From PALSA-1353 sp036267155 (GTDB taxonomy: Bacteria; Planctomycetota; Phycisphaerae; Tepidisphaerales; Tepidisphaeraceae): a stretch of 64,000 bases of DNA. The notes below the pieces were generated by a model. It saw only the letters and a program-made list of their open reading frames with translations, made no database searches and was not told the DNA's origin. The DNA lies in NCBI GenBank assembly GCA_036267155.1, contig DATAWP010000063.1:34585-98584 (forward strand). Direction: 5' to 3'. Every line of letters begins with the position of its first letter. The stretch's first letter is position 1. Both the position numbers and the translations under genes were made by a program. Of the stretch, positions 33,585 through 42,532 are shown piece by piece.

Positions 33585-35120
33585 CTATCGACCTTCGTCC
33601 GTGTACTCGACCGTATAATTCGGCGATTCCTTGGTGATGGTGATGTCGTGCGGATGGCTCTCGGCCATGCTCGCGGATGAAACCCGGCAAAACCGGGCTT
33701 CCTTCCTCAACGTCTCGACATTCCGCGTTCCGCAGTAGCCCATCCCAGCCCTTAATCCGCCGACCATCTGATAAACAAAATCGCCCAGCGATCCGCGATA
33801 CGGCACGCGTCCCTCGACGCCCTCGGGGACCAGCTTGCTCGTTTCCTTCACCCCCGCCTGGCCGTAGCGGTCCTTCGAGCCGCCGATCATCGCCCCCATG
33901 CTACCCATGCCGCGGTAAGTTTTGTAGCGCCGCCCCTGATGAATAATCATTTCCCCCGGCGATTCATCCAACCCGGCGAATAGACTCCCCATCATGACGC
34001 AGCTTGCCCCCGCGGCGATGGACTTGGTGATGTCGCCGCTATGGCGAATCCCCCCATCGGCGATCACCGGCACGCCCGCGAGATCGGCGATCGACGACGC
34101 ATTCATGATCGCGGTGATCTGCGGCACGCCCACGCCGCTGATGATCCGAGTCGTGCAGATGGCCCCGGGACCGATGCCCACCTTCACGCCATCGGCACCC
34201 GCTTCAATGAGATCCTTCGTCCCCGCCGCGGTGGCGACGTTGCCGGCGATCACTTCGATGCCCCACCGTTTTTTGATGTGCTTCACCGTCTCCAGCACGT
34301 TCTGGCTGTGGCCGTGCGCGGTATCGACCACCACGACATCAACATCCGCGGCGATGAGGGCTTCGACGCGTTCATAATCATTCACGCCTGTCGCCGCCCC
34401 CACCCGCAGCCGGCCGCGCCGGTCTTTGCAGGAGTTGGGGAACTGATGCATCTTGTCGATGTCCCGCATGGTGATCAGCCCCATCAGCCGACCTTCCTTG
34501 TCCACCAACAGCAGCTTTTCGACCTTGGATTTGTAAAGAATTCGCTCCGCTTCATCGAGCGTGGTGTGTTCGGGGGCCGTGACGAGCTTTTCGCGCGTCA
34601 TCACGTCGCCGATCTTCCGCGAATCGTCTTCCTGAAATTTCAGGTCGCGCCGGGTCATGATTCCGACCAGTTTCGGCGGCTTGGAATTCCCGTTCTCGTC
34701 ATGCCGGCGACGCGGCAAATCGCCCGAATCCGGGCCGCCTTCGACGATGGGAATTCCGCTGACGTTGTATTCGCGCATGATTTTTCGCGCCATGGCAATC
34801 GTGGCCGTGGGCGGAAGAGTGATCGGATCGACGATGATGCCATTCTCGCTGCGCTTGACCTTTTCCACCTCGCGGGACTGGTTCTGCACGGAAAGATTTT
34901 TGTGAATGATTCCAATCCCGCCCTCCTGCGCCAGCGCGATGGCCAGGGCCGATTCGGTAACGGTATCCATGGGCGCGGAAATCAGCGGGATGTTCAGTTC
35001 GATTTTTCGCGTCAGTCGGGTATGAGTGTCGGCTTCGGCGGGAACAAACGAGCTTTTCGCCGGGATCAGCAGGACATCATCGAAGGTAATCGCGTCGTGA
35101 ACGATTTTGGGCTGTTCCAT
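33585..35120 (-). CDS. guaB: Inosine-5'-monophosphate dehydrogenase
   Basis: 511 residues. It catalyses NAD-dependent oxidation of IMP to XMP, the committed step to GMP. The N-terminal TFDDVLLIPAKSSFVP and the tandem CBS pair (about 95-225) interrupt the TIM barrel. The catalytic loop GPGAICTTRIISGVG carries the active-site Cys. SMGAMIGGSKDRYGQ is at the phosphate-binding/flap region and GVEGRVPYRG matches the mobile flap. The CBS linker has an extra hydrophilic stretch (RRRHDENGNSK). Its partner guaA is at 46.4-48.0 kb, not adjacent. It is divergent from the GH94 gene, with a 112-bp shared promoter region. Confidence 0.95.
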   Translation of the reverse strand: MEQPKIVHDAITFDDVLLIPAKSSFVPAEADTHTRLTRKIELNIPLISAPMDTVTESALAIALAQEGGIGIIHKNLSVQNQSREVEKVKRSENGIIVDPITLPPTATIAMARKIMREYNVSGIPIVEGGPDSGDLPRRRHDENGNSKPPKLVGIMTRRDLKFQEDDSRKIGDVMTREKLVTAPEHTTLDEAERILYKSKVEKLLLVDKEGRLMGLITMRDIDKMHQFPNSCKDRRGRLRVGAATGVNDYERVEALIAADVDVVVVDTAHGHSQNVLETVKHIKKRWGIEVIAGNVATAAGTKDLIEAGADGVKVGIGPGAICTTRIISGVGVPQITAIMNASSIADLAGVPVIADGGIRHSGDITKSIAAGASCVMMGSLFAGLDESPGEMIIHQGRRYKTYRGMGSMGAMIGGSKDRYGQAGVKETSKLVPEGVEGRVPYRGSLGDFVYQMVGGLRAGMGYCGTRNVETLRKEARFCRVSSASMAESHPHDITITKESPNYTVEYTDEGR

Positions 35121-35232
35121 GTGATACTGTTACGCCCCGAACCCCATGGTGTCAAGTAATTTCCAACAGCGATTTAGCACCGCCGCCGACCAAATTTGAA
35201 ATCATCGCGTCAATCCTCGATTCTATACCGAT

Positions 35233-37623
35233 ATGCAATTCGGCCACTTCGACGACGACGCGAAGGAATACGTCGTGACCCGACCGGACACTCCGCGTCC
35301 CTGGTCGAATTATCTCGGCAGCACCGAGTACGGCGCCATCATCACCAACAACGCCGGCGGCTACAGTTTCTACCGCAGCGCCGCCAACGGACGATTCCTG
35401 CGATTGCGAAGCAATTCCGTTCCCCTGGATCAACCGGGGCGATATTTCTATTTGCGGGACCGCCAAAACGGCGAGTTCTGGAGCGCAAGCTGGCAGCCGG
35501 TCGGCAAACCGCTGGACCAATACAAATCCGTCTGCCGCCACGGCACCGCGTACACCATCATTACCTCGCAATATGACTCGATCGAATCCGAATCCACCTA
35601 TTTCGTGCCGCTGGGACAGACATTCGAATATTGGCGGCTCCGCGTCACCAACCGCTCGCAAAAAGCCCGGGCAATCTCCGTTTACACCTACTGCGAATTC
35701 GCCGGCGTCGCCAATCTCTACAACGATCTGATCAACCTGCAATATTCCATGTTCGTGAACAAGGCGGACATGACGGGCGGAATGCTGGCGATCGCCTCGC
35801 ATCCGTACGAGCCGATGAATCCGCAGAACCTCGCCGAACCCGGCCGGTATTGGATGAAGCTGATCGGCGCTCCGGTCGCCGCGTTCGAAACCCTACGCGA
35901 TCATTTCCTGGGCAACTACGGCACCTATGCCAACCCCGAAGCGCTGGCGAGCGGACAACTCACGAATTTCCAGACGGCCGGGGAAAACGTGGTCGGCGTG
36001 CAGCAGGCCGATCTCGATCTCAAGCCCGGCGAAACGCGAGAATTACTGGTTCTCCTTGGCTTGGGCACGCCGGATTCTCACGGGAAATCGGTGGTTGCGC
36101 AATTCGGCGATCCGCAGCGTTGCCAGATGGAGTTGGACCAGCTCAAAAAATCCTGGCACTCGCTGCTGGAATCCGTGCGGGTGAAAACGCCCGATGCGGA
36201 GTTCGACAGCATGGTGAACGTCTGGAATGCGTATAACGCGCTGATTACCTACACCTGGTCGCGGTCGGCTTCGCTGATTTACAACGGCGAGCGGGATGGA
36301 TTGGGGTTCCGGGACACGGTTCAGGATTTCCTTGGCGTCACTGCTTCGCTCAAGGAGAAAATGCGCGACCGTTTGGAGCTGATGTTGACTGGTCAGGTCG
36401 ATAGCGGCGGCGCGATCCCGGTCGTGAAGCCGTTCGGTCATAAACCGGGACACGAGCCCGCGCCGGCGAAGGAACATTTCCGCAGCGATGATGCGCTGTG
36501 GCTCTTCAACGCCGTGCCGGCGTATGTTGCGGAAACCGGGGACATCGATTTTTACAAGAAAATCATCCCGTACGCCGATCACGGCCACGCAACGGTGCTG
36601 GGACATCTGCGCAGGGCGCTGGAATTCAATCTCGAGCGAGTCGGCCGCAACGGTTTGCCCTGCGGCCTGTCGGCGGATTGGAACGACTGCTGCAACCTCG
36701 GCTACACCGGCGAAAGCGTTATGGTCGCGTTCCAGGTTCGTTATGGCCTGGGCGTTTACGCCGAGATCGCCGCGAGACTGAAAATGGACCAGGAGGAAAA
36801 ATGGGCTGTCGATCAACGCGAAAAACTCGACAAGGCGATTCAGAAAATCTGCTGGGACGGCCAATGGTTCATCTGGGCGACCGGCAAGGATGGAACCATC
36901 TACGGCACGAAGAACATGGCGGAGGGCAAGGTTTACATCAACACTCAGGCATGGGCGGTGATCAGCGGCGCCGCCACGCCGGTGCAGGCGGCGCTGGCGA
37001 TGAAGTCGATGAAGGAATATTTGTTCACGCCTTACGGCCTGATGCTCTGCGCTCCACCGTTCGAGAAAACGCCGAAGCACATCATGGGCGGCGTGGTTTA
37101 CAACAAGGGAATCAAGGAAAACGCGGGCATTTTCAACCATCCCCAAAGCTGGGCCGTGATGGCCGAGTGCATTCTGGGCAACGGAGATCAGGCCTACGAG
37201 TATTATCGCGCGTTCATGCCGGCCGCTTACAACACCCGCGCCGAAATCCGCCAAATCGAACCGTACGCCCACGCGCAAACGACCTACGCAACCTGCGGCC
37301 CCCACGCGGGCAAGGCCCGCATTCCCTGGCTCACGGGCACGGTGGCCTGGAGCTATTTTTCCGCCGTCCAATACATCCTGGGAATCCGGCCGGAAATCGA
37401 CGGCCTTCGCATCGATCCGTGTATTCCAAAGAACTGGCCGGGATTCGAGATGCAACGGGATTTTCGCGGCAAGAAAATCACCATCAAAATCACCAATCCA
37501 TCCGGCAAGTGTAAAGGCATTCGCAGTCTCAACGTCAACGGCAAAATCATTCCGGGTAATCTCGTCCCGGTCTCTGAATTGACCGGCGGCGCGGTGATTG
37601 AAGCACGCGTTGAAGGAGACTGA
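35233..37623 (+). CDS. GH94 glycoside phosphorylase (cellobiose/chitobiose phosphorylase-like)
   Basis: 796 residues, normal for the family. The N-terminal beta-sandwich starts FGHFDDDAKEYVVTRPDTPR, with SNYLGSTEYGAIITNNAGGYSFYRSA typical of GH94. The (alpha/alpha)6 barrel has LGFRDTVQDFLGV, SDDALWLFNAVPAYV and the catalytic-acid motif ADWNDCCN (Asp482/Asp485). GQWFIWATGKDG and IKENAGIFNHPQSWAV are at the phosphate site. It phosphorolyses a beta-linked disaccharide (cellobiose or N,N'-diacetylchitobiose) into sugar-1-phosphate plus sugar; which one cannot be decided. No signal peptide is present, so it is cytoplasmic. The next gene, an MFS carrier 5 nt downstream, may import the disaccharide. 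Confidence 0.9.
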   Translation: MQFGHFDDDAKEYVVTRPDTPRPWSNYLGSTEYGAIITNNAGGYSFYRSAANGRFLRLRSNSVPLDQPGRYFYLRDRQNGEFWSASWQPVGKPLDQYKSVCRHGTAYTIITSQYDSIESESTYFVPLGQTFEYWRLRVTNRSQKARAISVYTYCEFAGVANLYNDLINLQYSMFVNKADMTGGMLAIASHPYEPMNPQNLAEPGRYWMKLIGAPVAAFETLRDHFLGNYGTYANPEALASGQLTNFQTAGENVVGVQQADLDLKPGETRELLVLLGLGTPDSHGKSVVAQFGDPQRCQMELDQLKKSWHSLLESVRVKTPDAEFDSMVNVWNAYNALITYTWSRSASLIYNGERDGLGFRDTVQDFLGVTASLKEKMRDRLELMLTGQVDSGGAIPVVKPFGHKPGHEPAPAKEHFRSDDALWLFNAVPAYVAETGDIDFYKKIIPYADHGHATVLGHLRRALEFNLERVGRNGLPCGLSADWNDCCNLGYTGESVMVAFQVRYGLGVYAEIAARLKMDQEEKWAVDQREKLDKAIQKICWDGQWFIWATGKDGTIYGTKNMAEGKVYINTQAWAVISGAATPVQAALAMKSMKEYLFTPYGLMLCAPPFEKTPKHIMGGVVYNKGIKENAGIFNHPQSWAVMAECILGNGDQAYEYYRAFMPAAYNTRAEIRQIEPYAHAQTTYATCGPHAGKARIPWLTGTVAWSYFSAVQYILGIRPEIDGLRIDPCIPKNWPGFEMQRDFRGKKITIKITNPSGKCKGIRSLNVNGKIIPGNLVPVSELTGGAVIEARVEGD

Positions 37624-37628
37624 TTCCA

Positions 37629-38915
37629 ATGTCCGAAGCCCAACCGCTCGATCCATCCGCCGCCCAACCGCCCAAGGGCGCGCTCAGCATCATCTTCTTC
37701 ATCGTCTTCATGGATTTGCTCGGGTTCGGGATCATCATCCCGCTGCTGCCGTTGTTTGCCAAGCAATACCGCGCCACGGCCCTGGACGTCGGACTGCTGT
37801 TTTCGATTTATTCCGGATGCCAATTCATCGCCGCTCCGATTCTCGGGGCGATTTCCGACCGCTTCGGCCGGCGGCCGGTGCTGGTTTTTTCGCAGCTTGG
37901 CAGCTCCCTCGGATATCTGCTGCTCGGCATCGTGATGAACTTGCACTGGTTTCATCCATTTTACGCCCTGCTGCTGATTTATTGTTCCCGTTTTATCGAC
38001 GGCATCAGCGGAGGAAACATCTCGACGGCCCAGGCTTACATCAGCGATGTCACTACCCCTCAGAACCGCGCCCGCGGAATGGGAGTCATTGGGGCCGCGT
38101 TCGGCGTCGGCTTTGCGCTGGGACCGGCTCTGGGCGCGTTGCTGGTATTGGTGCATCCGGCGCTACCGGGCTATTTCGCGGCGGCTATGAGCTTCGGAGC
38201 GATGCTGCAAACGTATTTCCGCCTGCCGGAGAGCCGCGTCCACAAGCCCGCGACATCGAGTCAATGGCTTCATCCCAGCCGATTCGTCCCCATTTTCCGG
38301 CACGCACGCCTCGTCCAGTTGCTGCTCATCGCGTTCATCAGCATGGCCGCGTTCGTCATGCTCGAAAGCATGGTCGCGCTATTTCTCAGCAGCGACCAGA
38401 CGTTCCGCTTCCGGGATTGGCAGGTGGGGCTTTATTACGCCTATCTCGGAGTGATCATCGCCATCGTGCAGGGTGGATTCATCGGCCGATTGACCAAACG
38501 ACTGGGCGAGTGGCCGCTGGCCATCGCCGGACCGATTCTCGTCGGCGTGGGAATGGGAATGCTGGCCGTCGTGGGATTCAAACCGATCCTGTTGATCCTC
38601 ATCCTCGGCGGAGGAATCAACGCCATCGGCCGAAGCCTGCAAACGCCGACGTTGTATGCGCTCATCTCCCACAACAGCGATCAGAAGGAACAGGGCCTGG
38701 TCTTCGGGCTGAACCAGGGCCTGGGAAGCATCGCGCGCGTGATCGGCCCGATCGTGGCGGCGGCCGTGTATCGCATCCATGTTTCCGGGCCGTTCATCCT
38801 GGGCGGGGCGATCGTGTTGCTGGCGGCCCTGTGGACGCTGGCGCTGAGAATGAAATCGGGCGGATCCGCGCCGTTCCCGCTCCCGGCAGACGCTTCAGCG
38901 GCGGAATCGGTATGA
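37629..38915 (+). CDS. MFS transporter (TetA/sugar-drug proton antiporter clade)
   Basis: 428 residues with 12 membrane segments. FMDLLGFGIIIPLLPLFAKQ in the first helix and GAISDRFGRRPVLVFSQLGS in loop 2-3 are motif A of the TetA-like DHA1 group. GAAFGVGFALGPALGALL is motif C, the antiporter signature. Sequence alone points to drug/proton antiport, but operon context (5 nt after a GH94 phosphorylase) leaves sugar transport open. It is followed by a glycosyltransferase 13 nt downstream, so the three genes are probably co-transcribed. Confidence 0.85.
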   Translation: MSEAQPLDPSAAQPPKGALSIIFFIVFMDLLGFGIIIPLLPLFAKQYRATALDVGLLFSIYSGCQFIAAPILGAISDRFGRRPVLVFSQLGSSLGYLLLGIVMNLHWFHPFYALLLIYCSRFIDGISGGNISTAQAYISDVTTPQNRARGMGVIGAAFGVGFALGPALGALLVLVHPALPGYFAAAMSFGAMLQTYFRLPESRVHKPATSSQWLHPSRFVPIFRHARLVQLLLIAFISMAAFVMLESMVALFLSSDQTFRFRDWQVGLYYAYLGVIIAIVQGGFIGRLTKRLGEWPLAIAGPILVGVGMGMLAVVGFKPILLILILGGGINAIGRSLQTPTLYALISHNSDQKEQGLVFGLNQGLGSIARVIGPIVAAAVYRIHVSGPFILGGAIVLLAALWTLALRMKSGGSAPFPLPADASAAESV

Positions 38916-38928
38916 TGTCCACCGCCCA

Positions 38929-40848
38929 ATGAGCCTGCCGGATGATTCCAATCCACCCGCCGTGACCCCTCTCTGGCAGCGGCGCTGGGCCGGCCCAGCC
39001 GTCATCACCGCCGCATTCGTGGCCATGCTCGTCTGGACCTGGCAGACCTGGGCCGATCTGCTGGTCGATTTCGGCGTTCAGCTTTACGTCCCCTGGCAAC
39101 TCAGCCAGGGAAAAGTCCTCTATCGCGACATCGCTCATTACACGGGCCCGATGTCGGTCTATTACAACGCGCTGGCTTTCCGGATTTTCGGGGCAAATCT
39201 GCGCGTATTGGAACTGGCGAACCTTCCCGTTCTCATTGGAATCGTCATCGCGATTTATTATCTCGCCCTGCGATTGGGAGGCAGGCTGTGCGCGGCCATC
39301 TGCGGCCTGTCGTTCGTGACGCTGTTCGCCTTCGCCCATCTGACCATCGCGGGGAATTACAACTACGTTTGTCCCTACGAATACGAATACACCCACGCGA
39401 CGCTGCTGTGCCTGATCTGCATCATTTTCCTTTGGCGTCTCGTGCGCGAAAGACGAATCGCCGATGCGATCATCGCCGGTTTTCTGGCCGGGATGATTTT
39501 CCTCACGCGCTCGGAATTCTTCGTCGCGATCGTCGGGGCTGGGCTGGCGGGAATGGTGCTCTTTGCCGCAACCAGCCGGTCAATCGCCCGCGTCGCGATC
39601 GCTAGCATTGGTTTCGTTCTCGCCGCCGCGTTGCCTGCGGTGATCAGTGCGGGTTTGCTGCGCCCGGCCATGCCGTGGCCGGTTGCGATCCGCGGCGTGC
39701 TGGGCATGTGGCCGTCGATATTCACTGGACATGTCACCGCCCAACATTTCTATCTGCACAGCATGGGACTGGACGATTTGCACAGAAGCCTGCTTCTCCT
39801 CGCGGCATGGGTCGCGGCGTACGCCATCCCCATCGCCGGTTTTCTCGCCTGGGCGATGATCCATAAATTAAAGCCTGCCACGCCACACCTCATTGCCGCG
39901 TTTCTCATCGGCGTGATTCTCACAGGCTGGCAATGGCAACATCGCGAATGGGTCTCGCTGTTTCGCCCGCTTCCGATCGTCGCCGTCGGCGTGACCGCTG
40001 TTTCGATGACCCAGTTTTGGCGACACAGGCGCGAGGCCGATCCAAAATCCTGTGCCGCCCTCGCGGCGATGCTTGGCATTTTCGCCCTGCTTCTTCTGGG
40101 CAAAGTCTTCTTTTATGCGCGGATCATCCACTACGGCTGCTGGCTGGCCATGCCGGCCGCAATGCTGCTGCTGATCGCGCTTTTCGGTTGGATTCCCAAG
40201 GCCGTACGGCGACATGGCGGAAGCGCGGCGCTCTTTTTGTCCGGTATCGGCGGGGTGTGGGCCGTGGTGCTGCTGGTTCATCTGGCGATGACCGCCGCCG
40301 CCACCAAGCGGTTGACCACCTCCGTGGGAACCGGGCCGGACCAGTTCTGGGCCGACGCCTCGCGCGCGGATGTTGTGAACAGCGCGATTCTGGCAGCCGA
40401 GCAGATCATCCCCGGGAACAAAACCCTCGCCTGTTTTCCCGAGGGAATCATGATCAATTATCTTTCGCGCCGCCAAACCGCGACGCCGTACGTCAATTTC
40501 AATCCGCCGGACCTTCTTTTGTTCGGGGAGGATCAAATGGTCGCGGCGATGAACGCGACCCCGCCGGATTACATTTTCCTGGTTCACAAAGACACGAGCG
40601 AATTCGGAGAGCGATTTTTCGGCCGGGATTACGGGCGGAAACTTTTCGCGTGGATCGACGAAAACTATGTTGAGCAGCCGCTGCCGATGCTCGATCTGGG
40701 CGCCGAGCCGCTTCGCGGCAATCGATTTGGGATTCGCCTGCTGATTCCACGGTCGTCGCTTGAGGGGCAACGGCGGGTGGTCTATGGCACCGGAGCGGCC
40801 GGCCCGGTCGATTCCACCGCGGCGGCCTCCACCTCGTCGCGCGAATAG
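38929..40848 (+). CDS. Polytopic membrane glycosyltransferase-like protein (GT-C type)
   Basis: 639 residues from ATG 38929. At least eleven hydrophobic segments are visible. DFGVQLYVPWQLSQGKVLYRDI, after the first helix, is the extracytoplasmic loop with the Asp expected of GT-C enzymes, and HYTGPMSVYYNAL follows it as in PMT/ArnT-like proteins. The C-terminal soluble part (from about 470) has PGNKTLACFPEGIMINYLS and YIFLVHKD. Acceptor and donor are unknown. Its last 67 nt overlap the 3' end of the next gene on the opposite strand. Confidence 0.75.
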   Translation: MSLPDDSNPPAVTPLWQRRWAGPAVITAAFVAMLVWTWQTWADLLVDFGVQLYVPWQLSQGKVLYRDIAHYTGPMSVYYNALAFRIFGANLRVLELANLPVLIGIVIAIYYLALRLGGRLCAAICGLSFVTLFAFAHLTIAGNYNYVCPYEYEYTHATLLCLICIIFLWRLVRERRIADAIIAGFLAGMIFLTRSEFFVAIVGAGLAGMVLFAATSRSIARVAIASIGFVLAAALPAVISAGLLRPAMPWPVAIRGVLGMWPSIFTGHVTAQHFYLHSMGLDDLHRSLLLLAAWVAAYAIPIAGFLAWAMIHKLKPATPHLIAAFLIGVILTGWQWQHREWVSLFRPLPIVAVGVTAVSMTQFWRHRREADPKSCAALAAMLGIFALLLLGKVFFYARIIHYGCWLAMPAAMLLLIALFGWIPKAVRRHGGSAALFLSGIGGVWAVVLLVHLAMTAAATKRLTTSVGTGPDQFWADASRADVVNSAILAAEQIIPGNKTLACFPEGIMINYLSRRQTATPYVNFNPPDLLLFGEDQMVAAMNATPPDYIFLVHKDTSEFGERFFGRDYGRKLFAWIDENYVEQPLPMLDLGAEPLRGNRFGIRLLIPRSSLEGQRRVVYGTGAAGPVDSTAAASTSSRE

Positions 40849-42506
40849 ATGAAGATCGTATGCCCGACCACCGCAACCGGCGGCTTGGCCTGCAACGATC
40901 GGCTGTATGGCAATGCCACGATCGAACGCCGGTTCCGGCCCGTCACCACGCGGTTTTCCAAACCGTCCAGAAAATAACTGCTCACGGCGACGTATTGATC
41001 GTCGCCGGGGTGAATGATCGGCAGGAAATTGACTCTGTAAACGGCCGGGTCGACGTATCCGAAATAGGCGAGCGCGACGCTGGGGACGTGATGGTCGCTC
41101 ATCCAATTCCGCAGATCGATCAGGCCCTGACCCCAGTCGAAATCGGAATCGCTGAGCAGCCGCCAGCCATTGGCCGGACCGCCGACGGCGAAATTGACGA
41201 AGGTGAGGAAGCGGGGGCAGACGAGCAGTGTTTCCACGGCCAGAAACGCCAGCAGACCATCTCGAAGATAGGGCATGACCGAGCGCGGTTGGTTCAGCGG
41301 GACGGGATCGATCGACCACAACCGCGAGATGAGGATGAACCCGAGCGGAAACATCGGCAGAAGATAGCGCGTGCCGATGTTGAGATCCCCAAAGACCATC
41401 ACCCCGGCGGCAAAGACGGCGACGGCGAGGAAGACGCTCCATTCGCCGCTGCGCCGGGCCGGCGCCGGTGCGCCGCGCCGCGCCAGCGCCGACGCCACCG
41501 CGGCCGCGAGCAGCAGGAGCATTGCGATCGGCAACTTGCACAGAAGCGCCGCGGGGTAGTAATACCAATGCGTTCCGCGATATATGTCGCCGAAGAGGAA
41601 CGCCTCATACCCACCCTGGGTGTCGCGCTTTTGCGCATCGAAACCTTCGAGCAGCAGCCGCGGAACGGGCGATGGGAAATCGGCCCCCAGCTTGCGCTGC
41701 ACGCTTTGCATGAAATCGGAGGTGAGATCGAACGACCCCAGGGGCCGGCCGGTTCCGCGGAAGCCGTAAATCCCGTTGAGGAGAATCAGGCTCGCTATTC
41801 CAAGAAGAAGCCAGGCGGCGGGCAGCATCCACCATTGCCGGCGCGGCCGCAGAAGCGCGAACGGAATCACCATCGCGAGCATCATGGGCCAGAGGAGAAG
41901 GGCGGTGAATTTGCAGAGATGGGCGGCCACGACCGCTGCGCACGCCGCCAGCCAACGCCATCGTGACGGGCCGCGACAAAATCGCCACCAGAGCCAGCAC
42001 GACGCCAACATGGCGGCGGCGGCGCCAACGTCGGTCGTGACCAGTGCGCCATTGGCCAGGATGCTGGGGTTGAGGCAATACATCGCGCAGGCGGCAGCGG
42101 CGCTGCGCGGGCCGTACAACTCGCCGGCCCAGCGGTAAGTGACCCAGCCGGCAAAGCAGGAGATGGGGATCATCCCCAACCGCGCCAGCAGCAGCAGAAA
42201 CGGAAATCTGGCAAAATTGGCGGCGATGAACGCATCGGCGTAGAGCCAATGCCTCTCAACGATGGGGCGGAGATTTTCCTGATCGGTTGGAGGAGCCTGG
42301 GCGGAGGCCAAAACGGCGGGAATCGCGGCCCAGAGCCGCAGCAGCGGCGGGCTGAGGCTGTAAATGGTCAGATCGTGCCGTCGCCAGTATTCAACTCCGG
42401 CGGCGAGATGGGCGGGTTCGTCGAACGTTGCGGAGTTGGCTGCGGCGGAATAGGCCAGCAGCAGCGCGTGCACCGCCAACAACACGGTGCAAACGATGAC
42501 GGGCAA
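40782..42506 (-). CDS. GT-C glycosyltransferase (PMT/ArnT-like)
   Basis: 574 residues from ATG 42506. The N-terminal helix is followed by SATFDEPAHLAAGVEYWRRHDL, the PMT-2/ArnT-type loop with the catalytic/metal DE pair, and NLRPIVERHWLYADAFIAAN. There are about ten membrane segments, then a periplasmic region with SDSDFDWGQGLIDLRNWMSD, a motif common to planctomycete and acidobacterial PMT-like proteins. It modifies an unknown acceptor with a lipid-linked sugar. It starts 26 nt after the secretin gene on the same strand, so it may share its transcript. Its 3' end overlaps the convergent gene by 67 nt. Confidence 0.82.
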   Translation of the reverse strand: MPVIVCTVLLAVHALLLAYSAAANSATFDEPAHLAAGVEYWRRHDLTIYSLSPPLLRLWAAIPAVLASAQAPPTDQENLRPIVERHWLYADAFIAANFARFPFLLLLARLGMIPISCFAGWVTYRWAGELYGPRSAAAACAMYCLNPSILANGALVTTDVGAAAAMLASCWLWWRFCRGPSRWRWLAACAAVVAAHLCKFTALLLWPMMLAMVIPFALLRPRRQWWMLPAAWLLLGIASLILLNGIYGFRGTGRPLGSFDLTSDFMQSVQRKLGADFPSPVPRLLLEGFDAQKRDTQGGYEAFLFGDIYRGTHWYYYPAALLCKLPIAMLLLLAAAVASALARRGAPAPARRSGEWSVFLAVAVFAAGVMVFGDLNIGTRYLLPMFPLGFILISRLWSIDPVPLNQPRSVMPYLRDGLLAFLAVETLLVCPRFLTFVNFAVGGPANGWRLLSDSDFDWGQGLIDLRNWMSDHHVPSVALAYFGYVDPAVYRVNFLPIIHPGDDQYVAVSSYFLDGLENRVVTGRNRRSIVALPYSRSLQAKPPVAVVGHTIFIYSRDEVEAAAVESTGPAAPVP

Positions 42507-42532
42507 CCGTCTTTTGCCAATCAGGAGTTCAC

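Noticed and set aside
35929..37656. Long minus-strand frames (over 500 codons) opposite the GH94 gene, and similar ones opposite icd and the efflux genes
   Set aside because: High GC content leaves antisense frames open. The opposite strand has complete, motif-verified genes.
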